From: Pseudomonas sp. W4I3
GTDB lineage: Bacteria; Pseudomonadota; Gammaproteobacteria; Pseudomonadales; Pseudomonadaceae
Direction of reading: 5' to 3'
Length of the DNA stretch: 64,000 bases
Assembly: GCF_030816195.1 (NCBI RefSeq)
Contig: NZ_JAUSXS010000001.1
Location: forward strand, 2,441,501-2,505,500
The notes under the pieces are model-generated. The model did not search any database, was not told the origin of the DNA, and saw only the letters and a list, made by a program, of their open reading frames with translations. Shown here piece after piece: positions 7,141-16,240 of the stretch. Position 1 is the first letter of the stretch; every line of letters begins with the position of its first letter. The translations under genes and the position numbers were made by a program.

Positions 7141-9445
7141 GACGTGTCGTCTCAGGCGCCCACAGGTCCAGCAAGGCCTTGAGTTCCTCACGGCGAAACG
7201 GCTTGGCCAGGTAATCATTCATCCCCGCCGCCCGGCAGCGCTCACGCTCTTCGGCCAGGGCGTTGGCGGTCAAGGCGACGATTGGCAGGTCCGGCCAGCG
7301 GCCGCTCTGGCGAATCTGCCGGCTGGCCTCGTAGCCGTCCATCACGGGCATGTTGCAATCCATCAACACCAGATCGAAGCGTTGGTCCTCAAGCAACTTG
7401 AGGGCTTCGCCACCGTGGGCGGCCACGATGACCTCGCAGCCGAGCTTGCTGAGCATGCCCTTGGCCACCAGTTGGTTGACCGGGTTATCCTCCACCAGCA
7501 GGATGCGCGCTCGATGGCTCAGAGGCGAGGCGTCGATTTGCACTGGGTCTAGAACCGGTTGCGTGTCGCTGCGCAGATTGCGCTGCAAAATCTGGTAGAG
7601 CGCGTTACGACTCAGCGGGCGAGCTTGTTGCTGCAGCGGCGCCAGTGCCGCAACTTCTTCGCTGGGCATGAAATTGCCATAGGCGGTCACTACCAGAATC
7701 GGTGCGGTAATGCCCGGCCTCAGGCGGAACAGGCATTCCGGACAGTCGGTGATCAACAGGTCGGGGTGCTGGCCGCTCAGGTCGTCTTCCATCGAGTAGC
7801 AACGCGGCGCCAATCCCCAGTGGGGGAGCAGGGTGGTGAGCAATTCTCCCAGGCCGCTGCTTTGGTTGGTAATGACGATCACGTCGCCTGCCAATGGCAC
7901 CTGGGCGACCGCCGGCAGGTGAGTGGGCAACGGCAGGTCGGCGCAGAATTGGCTGCCGAAGCCGACCTCCGAGCTGATGCTCAATCGACCCTTCATGGCT
8001 TCACACAGGTTATGGGTCAAGGCGAGCCCCAAACCCGTGCCGCCAAATTGGCGCGTGATACCTGCACCGGCCTGGGTAAAAGGCTGGAAAATCTTCACTT
8101 GGGCATCCTGGGCAATCCCGATACCGGTATCACAGACCTCAATGCGTACTCCGTCGCCGTGGTGGCTGAGGCGCACATCCACACGGCCGAAGCGGGTGAA
8201 CTTCAAGGCATTGGACAGCAGGTTGCTGACGATTTGCCGGACCCGCGTCGGATCTCCAATGACCTGGGCGGGAAACAGCGGGTCGATCAGGCAGGTCAGC
8301 TCCACACTGGGCGCCGCGTTTTGCGACAACAGGTTGGCGGTGTCTTCCACCAGTGAACCGAGGTCGAACGGGATACGCTCAAGCTCCAGTTGGCCCGCGT
8401 CGAACTTGGACAGGTCGAGGATATCGTTGAGCAATTCCACCAGGACCTTGCCTGAATCGTGGGCGATGGACAGTTGCTGGCGCTGTTCGGCGTTGAGCGG
8501 GCTGTCCAGCGACAGGGCAATCATGCCCAGCAGGCCATTGAGTGGGGTGCGGATTTCATGGCTCATATTGGCCAGAAACGCCGCCCGAGCCTGTGCCATG
8601 CCCAGGGCCGTCAATCTCGCGGCTTCCAGTTCGTCGTTGAACTGGCTCAAACGCTGGTTGCTGGTCTTGAGCTCGAGGGTGCGCGCCGAAACGATGTCTT
8701 CCAGTTGGCCGAGGTATTCGGTGAGGCGATCTTCGGCATGGCGACGCTGCTGAATTTCGGTTTCCATGTTTTCAAATTGCTGGTTGGCAACGTCGACCAG
8801 TACGCCGATTTCGTCATGCTCATGCCCCGGCGGGCAGTCCAGGCGCGTCTGTTTGCGCGTGCTCAATGCTCGAATAATGCGCACCAGCGGCTGGGTGAGC
8901 ATGACGTAGAACAAGCCCAACAGGATCCCGGTCAGCAACAGGCTGCGGACAAAACCGTTGAGCAGCGTGATCTCGGCGCGGCGTAGGAAGCGGCTGCCAA
9001 ATGCGTAGGTGTCTACGTCGAGGCGCAGCACACCCAGGGCTTCGTTGGGCATGTGGCTGAGGTACAACCGGTCTTCAAATTGGCGATTGGCGCCAAACAG
9101 AAAGTCGCTGACCGGCCGATAATGGCTTTCCTGGCGCGGCCGGTCGACGTCCGCCAGCACCACGCCGTTATTGTCGACCAACTGTGCATGGACGATGGCG
9201 GGGGAGTGCAGCAGGCCCAGGGTCAGTTCCTGGGCGAGTTCAGCATCGATGTTATAGGCGATGCGCGAGGCAGGGTTGTGGCTGATTTCGATCAGCGAGC
9301 GTATTTCACGGTTGATGGACGCGTCTTCACTGGCATAATCAATGCCGATTTGGATAAAACTGAGCAGGGTTCCCAAGACGAAACCGACCAGCACAGTCAA
9401 TCTGGCTTGTTTATAAGACAAGCGGTGGGCGAACTTGATATCCAT
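7133..9445 (-). CDS. sagS: Hybrid sensor kinase SagS
   Basis: A 770-residue hybrid histidine kinase. Membrane segments at about 15-33 and 162-184 bracket a periplasmic sensor domain; then a HAMP-like segment and coiled coil (184-285), HisKA with H296 in NMSHEIRTP, HATPase with DTGIGI and GGTGLGL, a degenerate middle receiver-like stretch, and a C-terminal receiver with D696 in LMDCNMP. Synteny with msrB and gpx matches P. aeruginosa PA2824 (SagS), which steers the switch between motile and biofilm life through the Ret/Gac/Rsm and BfiSR pathways. Start MDIKFAHRL chosen because it leads straight into the first membrane segment; in-frame starts at 9523 and 9700 are possible. No HPt domain. Confidence 0.85.
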   Translation of the reverse strand: MDIKFAHRLSYKQARLTVLVGFVLGTLLSFIQIGIDYASEDASINREIRSLIEISHNPASRIAYNIDAELAQELTLGLLHSPAIVHAQLVDNNGVVLADVDRPRQESHYRPVSDFLFGANRQFEDRLYLSHMPNEALGVLRLDVDTYAFGSRFLRRAEITLLNGFVRSLLLTGILLGLFYVMLTQPLVRIIRALSTRKQTRLDCPPGHEHDEIGVLVDVANQQFENMETEIQQRRHAEDRLTEYLGQLEDIVSARTLELKTSNQRLSQFNDELEAARLTALGMAQARAAFLANMSHEIRTPLNGLLGMIALSLDSPLNAEQRQQLSIAHDSGKVLVELLNDILDLSKFDAGQLELERIPFDLGSLVEDTANLLSQNAAPSVELTCLIDPLFPAQVIGDPTRVRQIVSNLLSNALKFTRFGRVDVRLSHHGDGVRIEVCDTGIGIAQDAQVKIFQPFTQAGAGITRQFGGTGLGLALTHNLCEAMKGRLSISSEVGFGSQFCADLPLPTHLPAVAQVPLAGDVIVITNQSSGLGELLTTLLPHWGLAPRCYSMEDDLSGQHPDLLITDCPECLFRLRPGITAPILVVTAYGNFMPSEEVAALAPLQQQARPLSRNALYQILQRNLRSDTQPVLDPVQIDASPLSHRARILLVEDNPVNQLVAKGMLSKLGCEVIVAAHGGEALKLLEDQRFDLVLMDCNMPVMDGYEASRQIRQSGRWPDLPIVALTANALAEERERCRAAGMNDYLAKPFRREELKALLDLWAPETTRLI

Positions 9446-9611
9446 CGAGTGTTGAACCACTTCACGTTTCCCTTCGCCCGGCAAGCATAGCTGAACATCC
9501 ACCAGCGCTGACTTGCCCGGCATGAATCGATTTTCTTGACGCAGCCTTGTGCGGTCTGCCACAGGGTTGCCAATACGCCATCTTTTACAAGAACTTGCCA
9601 GAGGAATAGAT

Positions 9612-10502
9612 GTGGATTCTCGATTGAATGCCTTTCTTGAGCGGGCTGACGCGGTGCTCGCGCGCCTGGAACCCCTGTTACCCGCCCCACGCCAAGCCAT
9701 CGACTGGAATCACTGCCTGGCCGCCCGCTGGCAGCGCGAAGGCCGCACAGGCTTCCTGCTGCCGCTGGAAGTCAGCCTGGACATGCGCCTGTCGGACCTG
9801 ATTGGTGTCGACAAGCAACGGGAGCAGTTGGCGCGTAACACCCAACAGTTTCTTGACGGGTTGCCTGCCAACCACGCGCTGCTGTGGGGTTCGCGTGGCA
9901 CCGGAAAATCCTCCATGGTACGCGCCTTGCTCGCCCAGCACGCCAACGCGGGCCTGCGGTTGATCGAAATCGAGCGCGATCATCTGGCCGATCTGCCGCG
10001 TGTGGTCGAGCAACTGCTCAAGCTGCCGCAGCGTTTTATCCTGTTCTGCGATGACCTGTCGTTCGAGGCCGGTGAAGGCGACTACCGCGTGCTCAAGAGC
10101 GTATTGGACGGCTCTCTTGAGCAGGCACCGGAAAACGTGCTGCTGTACGCCACCTCCAACCGCCGTCACCTGGTGCCGGAAAACCAGAGTGATAACGACA
10201 ACTGGAAACGCGTGGATGGCGAGCTGCACCCGAGCGAGGCAGTGGAGGACAAGATTGCCTTGTCCGACCGTTTTGGCTTGTGGTTGTCGTTCTACCCGTT
10301 CACCCAGGAACACTTCCTGAATGTGGTGGAGCATTGGATCGGCGAGTTGGCAGGCAAGTCCGGCTTACAATGGAAGCGCGATGAACAACTCGATATTCTC
10401 GCCGTGCGCTGGGCAACCGGACGCGGCAACCGTAATGGCCGCTGCGCCTATCAATTCGCCCGTTACTGGGTAGGTCTTAAATTGCTGGAACGTCAACCAT
10501 GA
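9612..10502 (+). CDS. DUF815-type AAA ATPase
   Basis: A 296-residue ATP-binding protein with Walker A GSRGTGKSS, Walker B FILFCDDLSF, an arginine-rich sensor region (TSNRRHLVPE) and the FYPFTQEHFLNVVEHW block typical of DUF815 AAA proteins. The cellular role is unknown; the family resembles DnaA/IstB-like loaders. The start is a GTG with GAGGAAT seven bases upstream; family members begin VDSRLNAFLERA. Its stop overlaps the next start by four bases (ATGA), so it is co-translated with the fRMsr gene. Divergent from sagS. Confidence 0.8.
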   Translation: MDSRLNAFLERADAVLARLEPLLPAPRQAIDWNHCLAARWQREGRTGFLLPLEVSLDMRLSDLIGVDKQREQLARNTQQFLDGLPANHALLWGSRGTGKSSMVRALLAQHANAGLRLIEIERDHLADLPRVVEQLLKLPQRFILFCDDLSFEAGEGDYRVLKSVLDGSLEQAPENVLLYATSNRRHLVPENQSDNDNWKRVDGELHPSEAVEDKIALSDRFGLWLSFYPFTQEHFLNVVEHWIGELAGKSGLQWKRDEQLDILAVRWATGRGNRNGRCAYQFARYWVGLKLLERQP

Positions 10503-10981
10503 TCGATTTGCAACAGGCCGACACCGGCCTTGATGGCTACGCCCTGCTTTGCGCGCAATTGGAATCACTGCTGGCCGATGAGCGGGATTTCATCGCCAAC
10601 AGCGCGCAGTTCTCCGCGTTCCTGTTCAATCAGCTGGACGACCTGAATTGGGCGGGTTTTTACCTCAATCGCAATGAGGAGCTGGTTCTTGGCCCGTTCC
10701 AGGGCCAGATCGCCTGTGTGCGGATCCCTTTCGGTCGTGGCGTGTGTGGCGCCGCCGCAGCGTCCCGGCAAACCCAGCGAGTGGAAGACGTGCATGCGTT
10801 TGCCGGGCACATTGCCTGTGACAGCGCTTCGAACAGTGAATTGGTGGTACCGCTGGTCAAGAACGGCCAATTGATTGGCGTGCTTGACCTCGACAGCCCG
10901 TTACTGGCTCGTTTCACGCCTCAGGACCAGGCGGGTATCGAACAACTGGCGGCTATTTTCCTGCGCTTGACCGACTGCTGA
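10499..10981 (+). CDS. Free methionine-R-sulfoxide reductase, GAF domain
   Basis: A 160-residue single GAF-domain enzyme of the E. coli YebR (MsrC) type that reduces free methionine-(R)-sulfoxide. The three cysteines used in catalysis are visible: C73 in IACVRIPFGRGVCG, C83, and C107 in GHIACDSASNSELVVPL. Length and order fit the family. Translationally coupled to the upstream ATPase gene. Confidence 0.92.
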   Translation: MIDLQQADTGLDGYALLCAQLESLLADERDFIANSAQFSAFLFNQLDDLNWAGFYLNRNEELVLGPFQGQIACVRIPFGRGVCGAAAASRQTQRVEDVHAFAGHIACDSASNSELVVPLVKNGQLIGVLDLDSPLLARFTPQDQAGIEQLAAIFLRLTDC

Positions 10982-11029
10982 GGGAACGAGGCGCGGGGCG
11001 AGCCCTAATGCCAGTCAGTTAAGGCTTTT

Positions 11030-11138
11030 TGTAGGAGCGAGGCGGGCGGCTAGCCCTTGCTCGCGAAGAACTCAGGGCCACCGCGTTTATCCAGAATGAA
11101 CGCGTTGCCTGGATGTTTTTCGCGAGCTCGCTCCTACA
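11030..11138. repeat. REP doublet, GGAGCGAGC family (copy 2)
   Basis: The left arm TGTAGGAGCGAGGCGG and the right arm CGCGAGCTCGCTCCTACA face each other across about 75 bases. It sits between the convergent fRMsr gene and the BvgS-like kinase gene. Confidence 0.85.
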
Positions 11139-11152
11139 GCGAGCCCTGCCTC

Positions 11153-14100
11153 CTATTGGCTGTCCAGTTCATGCAGTTGCACCTGCAGTGCCCGTTCCAG
11201 CTCGAGCATGAGTTTTTCCAGGGATTTGATACCGGTCTCAATCACTCGCCGATCATCATTGCCAGAGCAGGCGTGCTCCAGGGCTTCGCACTGTCCGGCC
11301 AAGGCATTGGCTTGAACGATCCGCGCGGCCCCCTTGATCTTGTGCGCTTGCTCGATGATGTCCGTGGGTGAAGCCTTGCGATCCAGCAGTTCGATGAGTG
11401 CCTGACGATCGTGAACGCTGCTGGTCAGCAACTCTTCGAGCAAACGTCGACTCATTTGCGGATCGCCTCCGGTCAGCGCGTCCAGGCTTCCCAGGTCCAG
11501 CCGCTGGCTCGTCAGCTGAGGAATGATCTGTGCCAGTTGCCGCTCCAGCACAGTAAGACTGATCGGTTTGAACAGGCAGTCATCCATGCCGGCTTCCACG
11601 CAGCGTTGTCTTTCCTCCGGTTGGGCATTGGCCGTGAACCCCAGCACCACGCAGGGCGCCAGGTGTTCGCGTTGCTCGTACTCGCGAATGGACCGGGTCA
11701 ACTCGTAGCCATTCATGATGGGCATGTTGCAGTCTGCGATCACCAGGTCGAACTGTTCCTGGCGCCAAGCCTGGAACCCGGCGGCACCGTGCTCGGCGGC
11801 GGTGAATTGATGGCCTAGGTAGCCCAGTTGCTGGCACATCAGTAGGCGGTTCGCCGGATGATCGTCCACCACCAGCACATTGAGCACCGGGGTAGAGGTC
11901 GGCTTCGCAGGCGTTTGCTCACCCAGAGGCGTGATCGGTTGCAGGCGCGGCATTATGAGGTTGACGTGCACCTGGGTACCGACCATGGGCACGCTGCTCA
12001 GGCTCAACTGGCCGCCCATCATTGCGCAGAGGCTGCGACAGATCACCAGGCCCAGCCCGGCACCGCTTCTGGCCAGGTGCCCGGAATTATCGGCCTGGGC
12101 GAATGGCTCGAACAGGCGCAATTGGTCGTCCCGGTTGATACCGATACCGGTGTCTTCCACGACCAGCTTCATTTCGACCTGTTCCTGCGCCTGGCTCGGT
12201 TGCACCTCCACCTTGATTTTCACCTGCCCATGTTCGGTGAACTTGATGGCGTTGCTCACAAGATTGGACAGCACCTGCTTGAAGCGCAACGGGTCGATGA
12301 GTACGTCGATGTCGTTCAGGTCGGGCTTGAACTCCAATAGCAGGCTCAGGGTTTTCTGCCGTGCCAGGCCGTCAAAGACGCGCACCACGGACTCAATCAC
12401 CTCTCGCAGGTTGACGCGCTCCGGCGCCAGGCTGAGCCGGCCGGACTCAATGCGCGCGATGTCGAGAATGTCGCCTATCAGCTCCAGTAGGTCCTTGGCC
12501 GAGTTGTAAGCCACTTCTATCGCCGGGCGGTCGAGATGCCCTTGGTCGGCGCGCTTGAGCGTCAGTTCGAGCATGCCGATCACAGCGTTCATTGGCGTGC
12601 GGATCTCGTGGCTCATGGTGGCAAGGAACGTGCTTTTGGCGCGGTTGGCCTCGTCGGCACGCTCTTTGGCGGCGCGCAGTTCATCAAACAACTGGCGCCG
12701 TTCGCTGATGTCGATCCAGCCGCCGATGATGCCCTGGACTTCGCCGATGGAGTCGCGGTAGGGCAGAATCCAGTGGTAGATCGTCAGCTTCCTCCCGTGG
12801 ATATGCAGGGTGCGGTCCAGAATCAATGGATTGCCTTCGGCCACCACCCGCAGGTAGTCGGCATGGTACTGCGCGGCTTCGGACGTGAGGGCCAGGCTCA
12901 TCTGGGTCACGCTTTTGCCGATTACATCCTCGCGCTTGACGTCGAAGGCCTGCAGGTAGCTGTCGTTGCAGGTTTGCAGCAAGCCATTACGGTCGCGTAC
13001 ATAGATGGGGTGGGGCGTTTCGTTGACCAGCGCGCGCATGAATTCGAACTGATCATTGAGGGCGCGCTCGGCCATTTTCCGGTGCCTGATCTGTCGCCGC
13101 ATATAGGCATTCCAGGCCAGGGAAACCAGGAGCAACAAGCCCGTACCGATGACGATCCTGGCAATCACTTGATTGTAATTGCGCCAGTAACTGTCGGACT
13201 CGACTGTGTAGCCACGCCAGCGGCTGTTGATCACGCCCATTTCATCCGGGGCGATGCTGAGCAGCGCTTTGTCTAGGATCGAGCTCAATTCGGTGGCATG
13301 GCGTGATGTGCCCAGGGCGAACGTTGCCGGCGTTGTGCCGATGCTGGTAGTGATCTGCAGTTTGTCCTGGAAAACTTTCGAGGACAGGAAATAGTTGGCG
13401 ATCAACAACGTATTCACAGCGCCATCCACGTGTCCTTGTGCAAGCAACTCGGATGCCCTGAAAGCATCGCCGGTTTCCACCAGTTGAATCTGGGGAAAGT
13501 CCTTGCGAAGGGTATCGGCCAGTGGGGTACCTCGGGTCAGCGCCAGGCGCTTGCCCGCCATCTGCTCCAAGTTAGAGGGCGCTCCTGGCTCTTTGCGGGT
13601 CAACAGGACATATGAGTTCTCCAGGTAAGGACGGCTGAAACTCAACTGCGCCTCCCGCTGGTTACTCGGCACGATGGCACCGATCATATCGACTTTTTGC
13701 GTGGCGACCTGCTCGATCATGGCGTCGACTTCACGGCCACGCTCAACCGCGAAACGCAAGCCGGTACGCAAGCGAATGAGTTCAAGAACGTCGGCGGTAA
13801 TGCCGCGAAAGTTGCCTTCCGCATCGAAGAAGGTGAGCGGGGCGAAGGTTTCATTCACGATGACCTTCACAACCGGATGCGCCTTCAGCCAACGCTCTTC
13901 GCGCGGCGTCAGTTGCAGTTTCTTGTCGGTCAGCAGGATATCGCTGCCGGCGCTCCAGCGTTTGGCGATGCTATCGCGTTCGTTGATCGGCACAGCCGCC
14001 AGAACCGTGTCGACAATGCTCAACAGAGTGAGGTTATCGTGGCGCAGGGCAAAGCTGAAACCATAGGCCTCATGCTTGCCGAAATTGGCCATGCGAATGT

Positions 14101-14800
14101 TTTTGAGGTAGCCCTTGTTGATCATGAAATGGGTAGAAATCGTATCGCCAAGAAAGACGTCCGCCTGATCGAATGCCACTGCATTCAGGGCATTCTGATA
14201 GGAGGGATAGCTGCGAATATCGGCCTTGGGATACAGCTTTTCCACTTCATCGAGTGGCAAGTAATGATAGACGAGGCTCAAGCGCAGCCCTTCCAGGCCA
14301 TCGCTGAGGCTGCGGGTTTCCCCCTCGCGGGTGACCAGTACCGGCTGGTCCACGGCGTAAGGTGCCGACAGGGTGAGAGCGGGGTTTGCGGCCTCGAAGC
14401 CGTTGGAAGAACCCAGCAAATCGATGTCGCCGGCCTCAAGGGCTTGAATGGCGGACAACCGGGAAGGGTAGCGAAGGACCTTGACCGGTAGGGCAAGGGC
14501 CTTGGCCAGCAGACCTGCATAGTCTGCAGTAAGGCCTTCGTAATCGCGGCCACTGGAGGTGAGGTCGAACGGCGGGTAATCGGGCGCGGCGGTACCCAGT
14601 ACCAGTTCGCGCTTGTGCTGCAGCCACTGGCGTTGGGTCCTGTCCAGTTGAGTGTCCAGTTGGACGATTCCCGCGCGACTCAATAAGGTGAGGTGTTGCG
14701 GGTCGGTGGAGGCGTCCGCAAGCACGGCAGTGCTGAAGTACAAACCGGCACTCAATATAATCAAATAGTCCTTGATACGGCTGGGCATCCGCTTTCTCAC
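11153..14800 (-). CDS. BvgS/EvgS/RocS-like unorthodox sensor kinase
   Basis: A 1215-residue phosphorelay sensor. Order: signal peptide (10-29), two tandem periplasmic solute-binding (Venus flytrap) domains (about 65-285 and 310-530), one membrane helix (546-563), PAS (585-700), HisKA with H731 in TMSHEIRTP, HATPase (DTGIGI, GAGLGL), receiver with D1023 in IADCNMP, and an HPt domain with H1153 in AHKIKG. This is the BvgS/EvgS plan, also found in RocS1/RocS2 of P. aeruginosa. Ligand unknown. The GTG start is supported by a GTGA overlap with the stop of the upstream regulator gene, so the two are coupled. Confidence 0.9.
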   Translation of the reverse strand: MRKRMPSRIKDYLIILSAGLYFSTAVLADASTDPQHLTLLSRAGIVQLDTQLDRTQRQWLQHKRELVLGTAAPDYPPFDLTSSGRDYEGLTADYAGLLAKALALPVKVLRYPSRLSAIQALEAGDIDLLGSSNGFEAANPALTLSAPYAVDQPVLVTREGETRSLSDGLEGLRLSLVYHYLPLDEVEKLYPKADIRSYPSYQNALNAVAFDQADVFLGDTISTHFMINKGYLKNIRMANFGKHEAYGFSFALRHDNLTLLSIVDTVLAAVPINERDSIAKRWSAGSDILLTDKKLQLTPREERWLKAHPVVKVIVNETFAPLTFFDAEGNFRGITADVLELIRLRTGLRFAVERGREVDAMIEQVATQKVDMIGAIVPSNQREAQLSFSRPYLENSYVLLTRKEPGAPSNLEQMAGKRLALTRGTPLADTLRKDFPQIQLVETGDAFRASELLAQGHVDGAVNTLLIANYFLSSKVFQDKLQITTSIGTTPATFALGTSRHATELSSILDKALLSIAPDEMGVINSRWRGYTVESDSYWRNYNQVIARIVIGTGLLLLVSLAWNAYMRRQIRHRKMAERALNDQFEFMRALVNETPHPIYVRDRNGLLQTCNDSYLQAFDVKREDVIGKSVTQMSLALTSEAAQYHADYLRVVAEGNPLILDRTLHIHGRKLTIYHWILPYRDSIGEVQGIIGGWIDISERRQLFDELRAAKERADEANRAKSTFLATMSHEIRTPMNAVIGMLELTLKRADQGHLDRPAIEVAYNSAKDLLELIGDILDIARIESGRLSLAPERVNLREVIESVVRVFDGLARQKTLSLLLEFKPDLNDIDVLIDPLRFKQVLSNLVSNAIKFTEHGQVKIKVEVQPSQAQEQVEMKLVVEDTGIGINRDDQLRLFEPFAQADNSGHLARSGAGLGLVICRSLCAMMGGQLSLSSVPMVGTQVHVNLIMPRLQPITPLGEQTPAKPTSTPVLNVLVVDDHPANRLLMCQQLGYLGHQFTAAEHGAAGFQAWRQEQFDLVIADCNMPIMNGYELTRSIREYEQREHLAPCVVLGFTANAQPEERQRCVEAGMDDCLFKPISLTVLERQLAQIIPQLTSQRLDLGSLDALTGGDPQMSRRLLEELLTSSVHDRQALIELLDRKASPTDIIEQAHKIKGAARIVQANALAGQCEALEHACSGNDDRRVIETGIKSLEKLMLELERALQVQLHELDSQ

Positions 14801-15423
14801 ACTAGCGCGTTTCGTTTTGCCATCTCGATGAGCTCGACTAAAGATTGGGCTTTTAGTTTTTGCATTAGTCGCTTTTTATAAGTGCTGACTGTTTTGTTAC
14901 TCAAAAACATGCCCTTGGCTATTTCCTTGTTAGTGCGGCCTTGTGCAAAAAGTTGCAGGACCATGAGTTCTCGATCATTAACCGCTTTGAAGAGCTCCAA
15001 CTCCTGGGTGTCCCCACCTTCTACGCCATTTGCATTCAATGCTTGGCTGGGGAAATAGTTGTAACCGGACAGTACTGCGCGAATAGCACTCAATAGTTCG
15101 CTCAGGTCCCCCTCCTTGCAGACATAGCCGTCGGCGCCCGAACGCATGCAACGCGTGGCAAACAGGGTTGGACACTGGGCTGTGAGGACCAGGGTTTTCA
15201 TCGACGTGTTCATGGCGTTGAATCGGCAGAGTACTTCGAGGCCGTCGAGTTTCGGGATGCTGATATCGAGAATGACCAAGTCCGGCAGGCATTCGCGGAC
15301 CATTTGTATGGCGTCGCACCCGTTATCCGTTTCTCCAACGACTTTGTAACCTTCATGTTCCAGTAACATTCTGATGGCAAGCCGTATAACGGGGTGGTCG
15401 TCGATAATAAAAACGGTGTTCAT
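14797..15423 (-). CDS. LuxR-type response regulator, partner of the BvgS-like kinase
   Basis: A 208-residue NarL/BvgA/EvgA-family regulator: receiver (IIDDHPVIR, phosphoacceptor in VILDISIPKLDG, Lys in CKEG) and a C-terminal LuxR helix-turn-helix (AQGRTNKEIAKGMFLSNKTVSTYKKRLMQKL). It is first in a two-gene unit with the sensor, overlapping it by four bases, so it is the probable phosphorelay output. Start MNTVFIIDDHP chosen by family; 12 extra in-frame residues upstream do not align. Confidence 0.9.
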   Translation of the reverse strand: MNTVFIIDDHPVIRLAIRMLLEHEGYKVVGETDNGCDAIQMVRECLPDLVILDISIPKLDGLEVLCRFNAMNTSMKTLVLTAQCPTLFATRCMRSGADGYVCKEGDLSELLSAIRAVLSGYNYFPSQALNANGVEGGDTQELELFKAVNDRELMVLQLFAQGRTNKEIAKGMFLSNKTVSTYKKRLMQKLKAQSLVELIEMAKRNALV

Positions 15424-15687
15424 AATCACATTCCATGCAGGTGCAAATAAAGCGGTCACATTAGCTCAGAAGAAGAGGCAGCAGCATGGAGCGTGGGGGG
15501 GACAAGCATAAAACAGGATGTTTCCTACATCAAAAAAGGTACAGGCCTACAAGCTGTTAGGTAATCGTGACACGGAGTCTGAATGTTTTCAGGGCGGCTG
15601 GCGTAGTTAGCGGGCACAGGGGTATTACGACGGCCCTTACGTTATTTTTCGCTCCTGATAAAGTTTAAAGTCCTACATTGGTAAGGC

Positions 15688-16074
15688 TTAAGTTGAGGGC
15701 ATTAAACCTTCAAGTTCATCTTTGTTTAATGGTTTTGACAAACAGCCCAATAGTGGAAGGTTTCGCTGCGCAGCTTCTGTGGTCAGTTTGAGTAACTCTG
15801 TCGTCGGCAGCCCGCTTAACAGAATTGCGCTGATAATGAACTGACCACGGCTGGCGATCTCCACCAATTCAATGCCGGGTAGGTCAGGTAGGCATTGGTC
15901 GCATAACATCAAGTCGAAGGGCAATTCAGACTGGGTCATTGTGCGTATGGCCTGTTCGGCATTTTCGACGGGGGTGAGGTGGTGGAAGCCGAAGCTTCTG
16001 AGCAAGCATTGGGCGGCCAGGAGTTGAAAGGGGTGGTCCTCCACCAAAAGAATACGTAGGGGATGTCTGGGCAT
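15688..16074 (-). CDS. Receiver-only response regulator
   Basis: A 128-residue CheY-like receiver with no output domain: acidic pair in LLVEDHPFQ, phosphoacceptor D in MLCDQCLPDLPG, Ser/Thr in AILLSG and Lys in CLSKPL. The EDHPFQ start resembles the receiver of RocR-type proteins, but the EAL domain is absent. It lies 264 bases upstream of the two-component pair on the same strand, so it may act as a phosphate sink or connector for that relay; this is inference. The start MPRHPLR is chosen by family; a TTG at 16134 would add 20 residues. Confidence 0.75.
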   Translation of the reverse strand: MPRHPLRILLVEDHPFQLLAAQCLLRSFGFHHLTPVENAEQAIRTMTQSELPFDLMLCDQCLPDLPGIELVEIASRGQFIISAILLSGLPTTELLKLTTEAAQRNLPLLGCLSKPLNKDELEGLMPST

Positions 16075-16240
16075 AGGGTGCACACAGTGATTCAAGCGTC
16101 GATGGGGCGTAGGAATTGCTCGGCTGGTCCGCAATAGCGTGCGTGATTATTCCTCGGGGGTGTGTACGAATTCGATCAGGCCGCTCTGTTCCCATCGTAG
16201 GGCGATTCTTTTCAGGGAACAGAGCCAATCGGTCGGGTCG

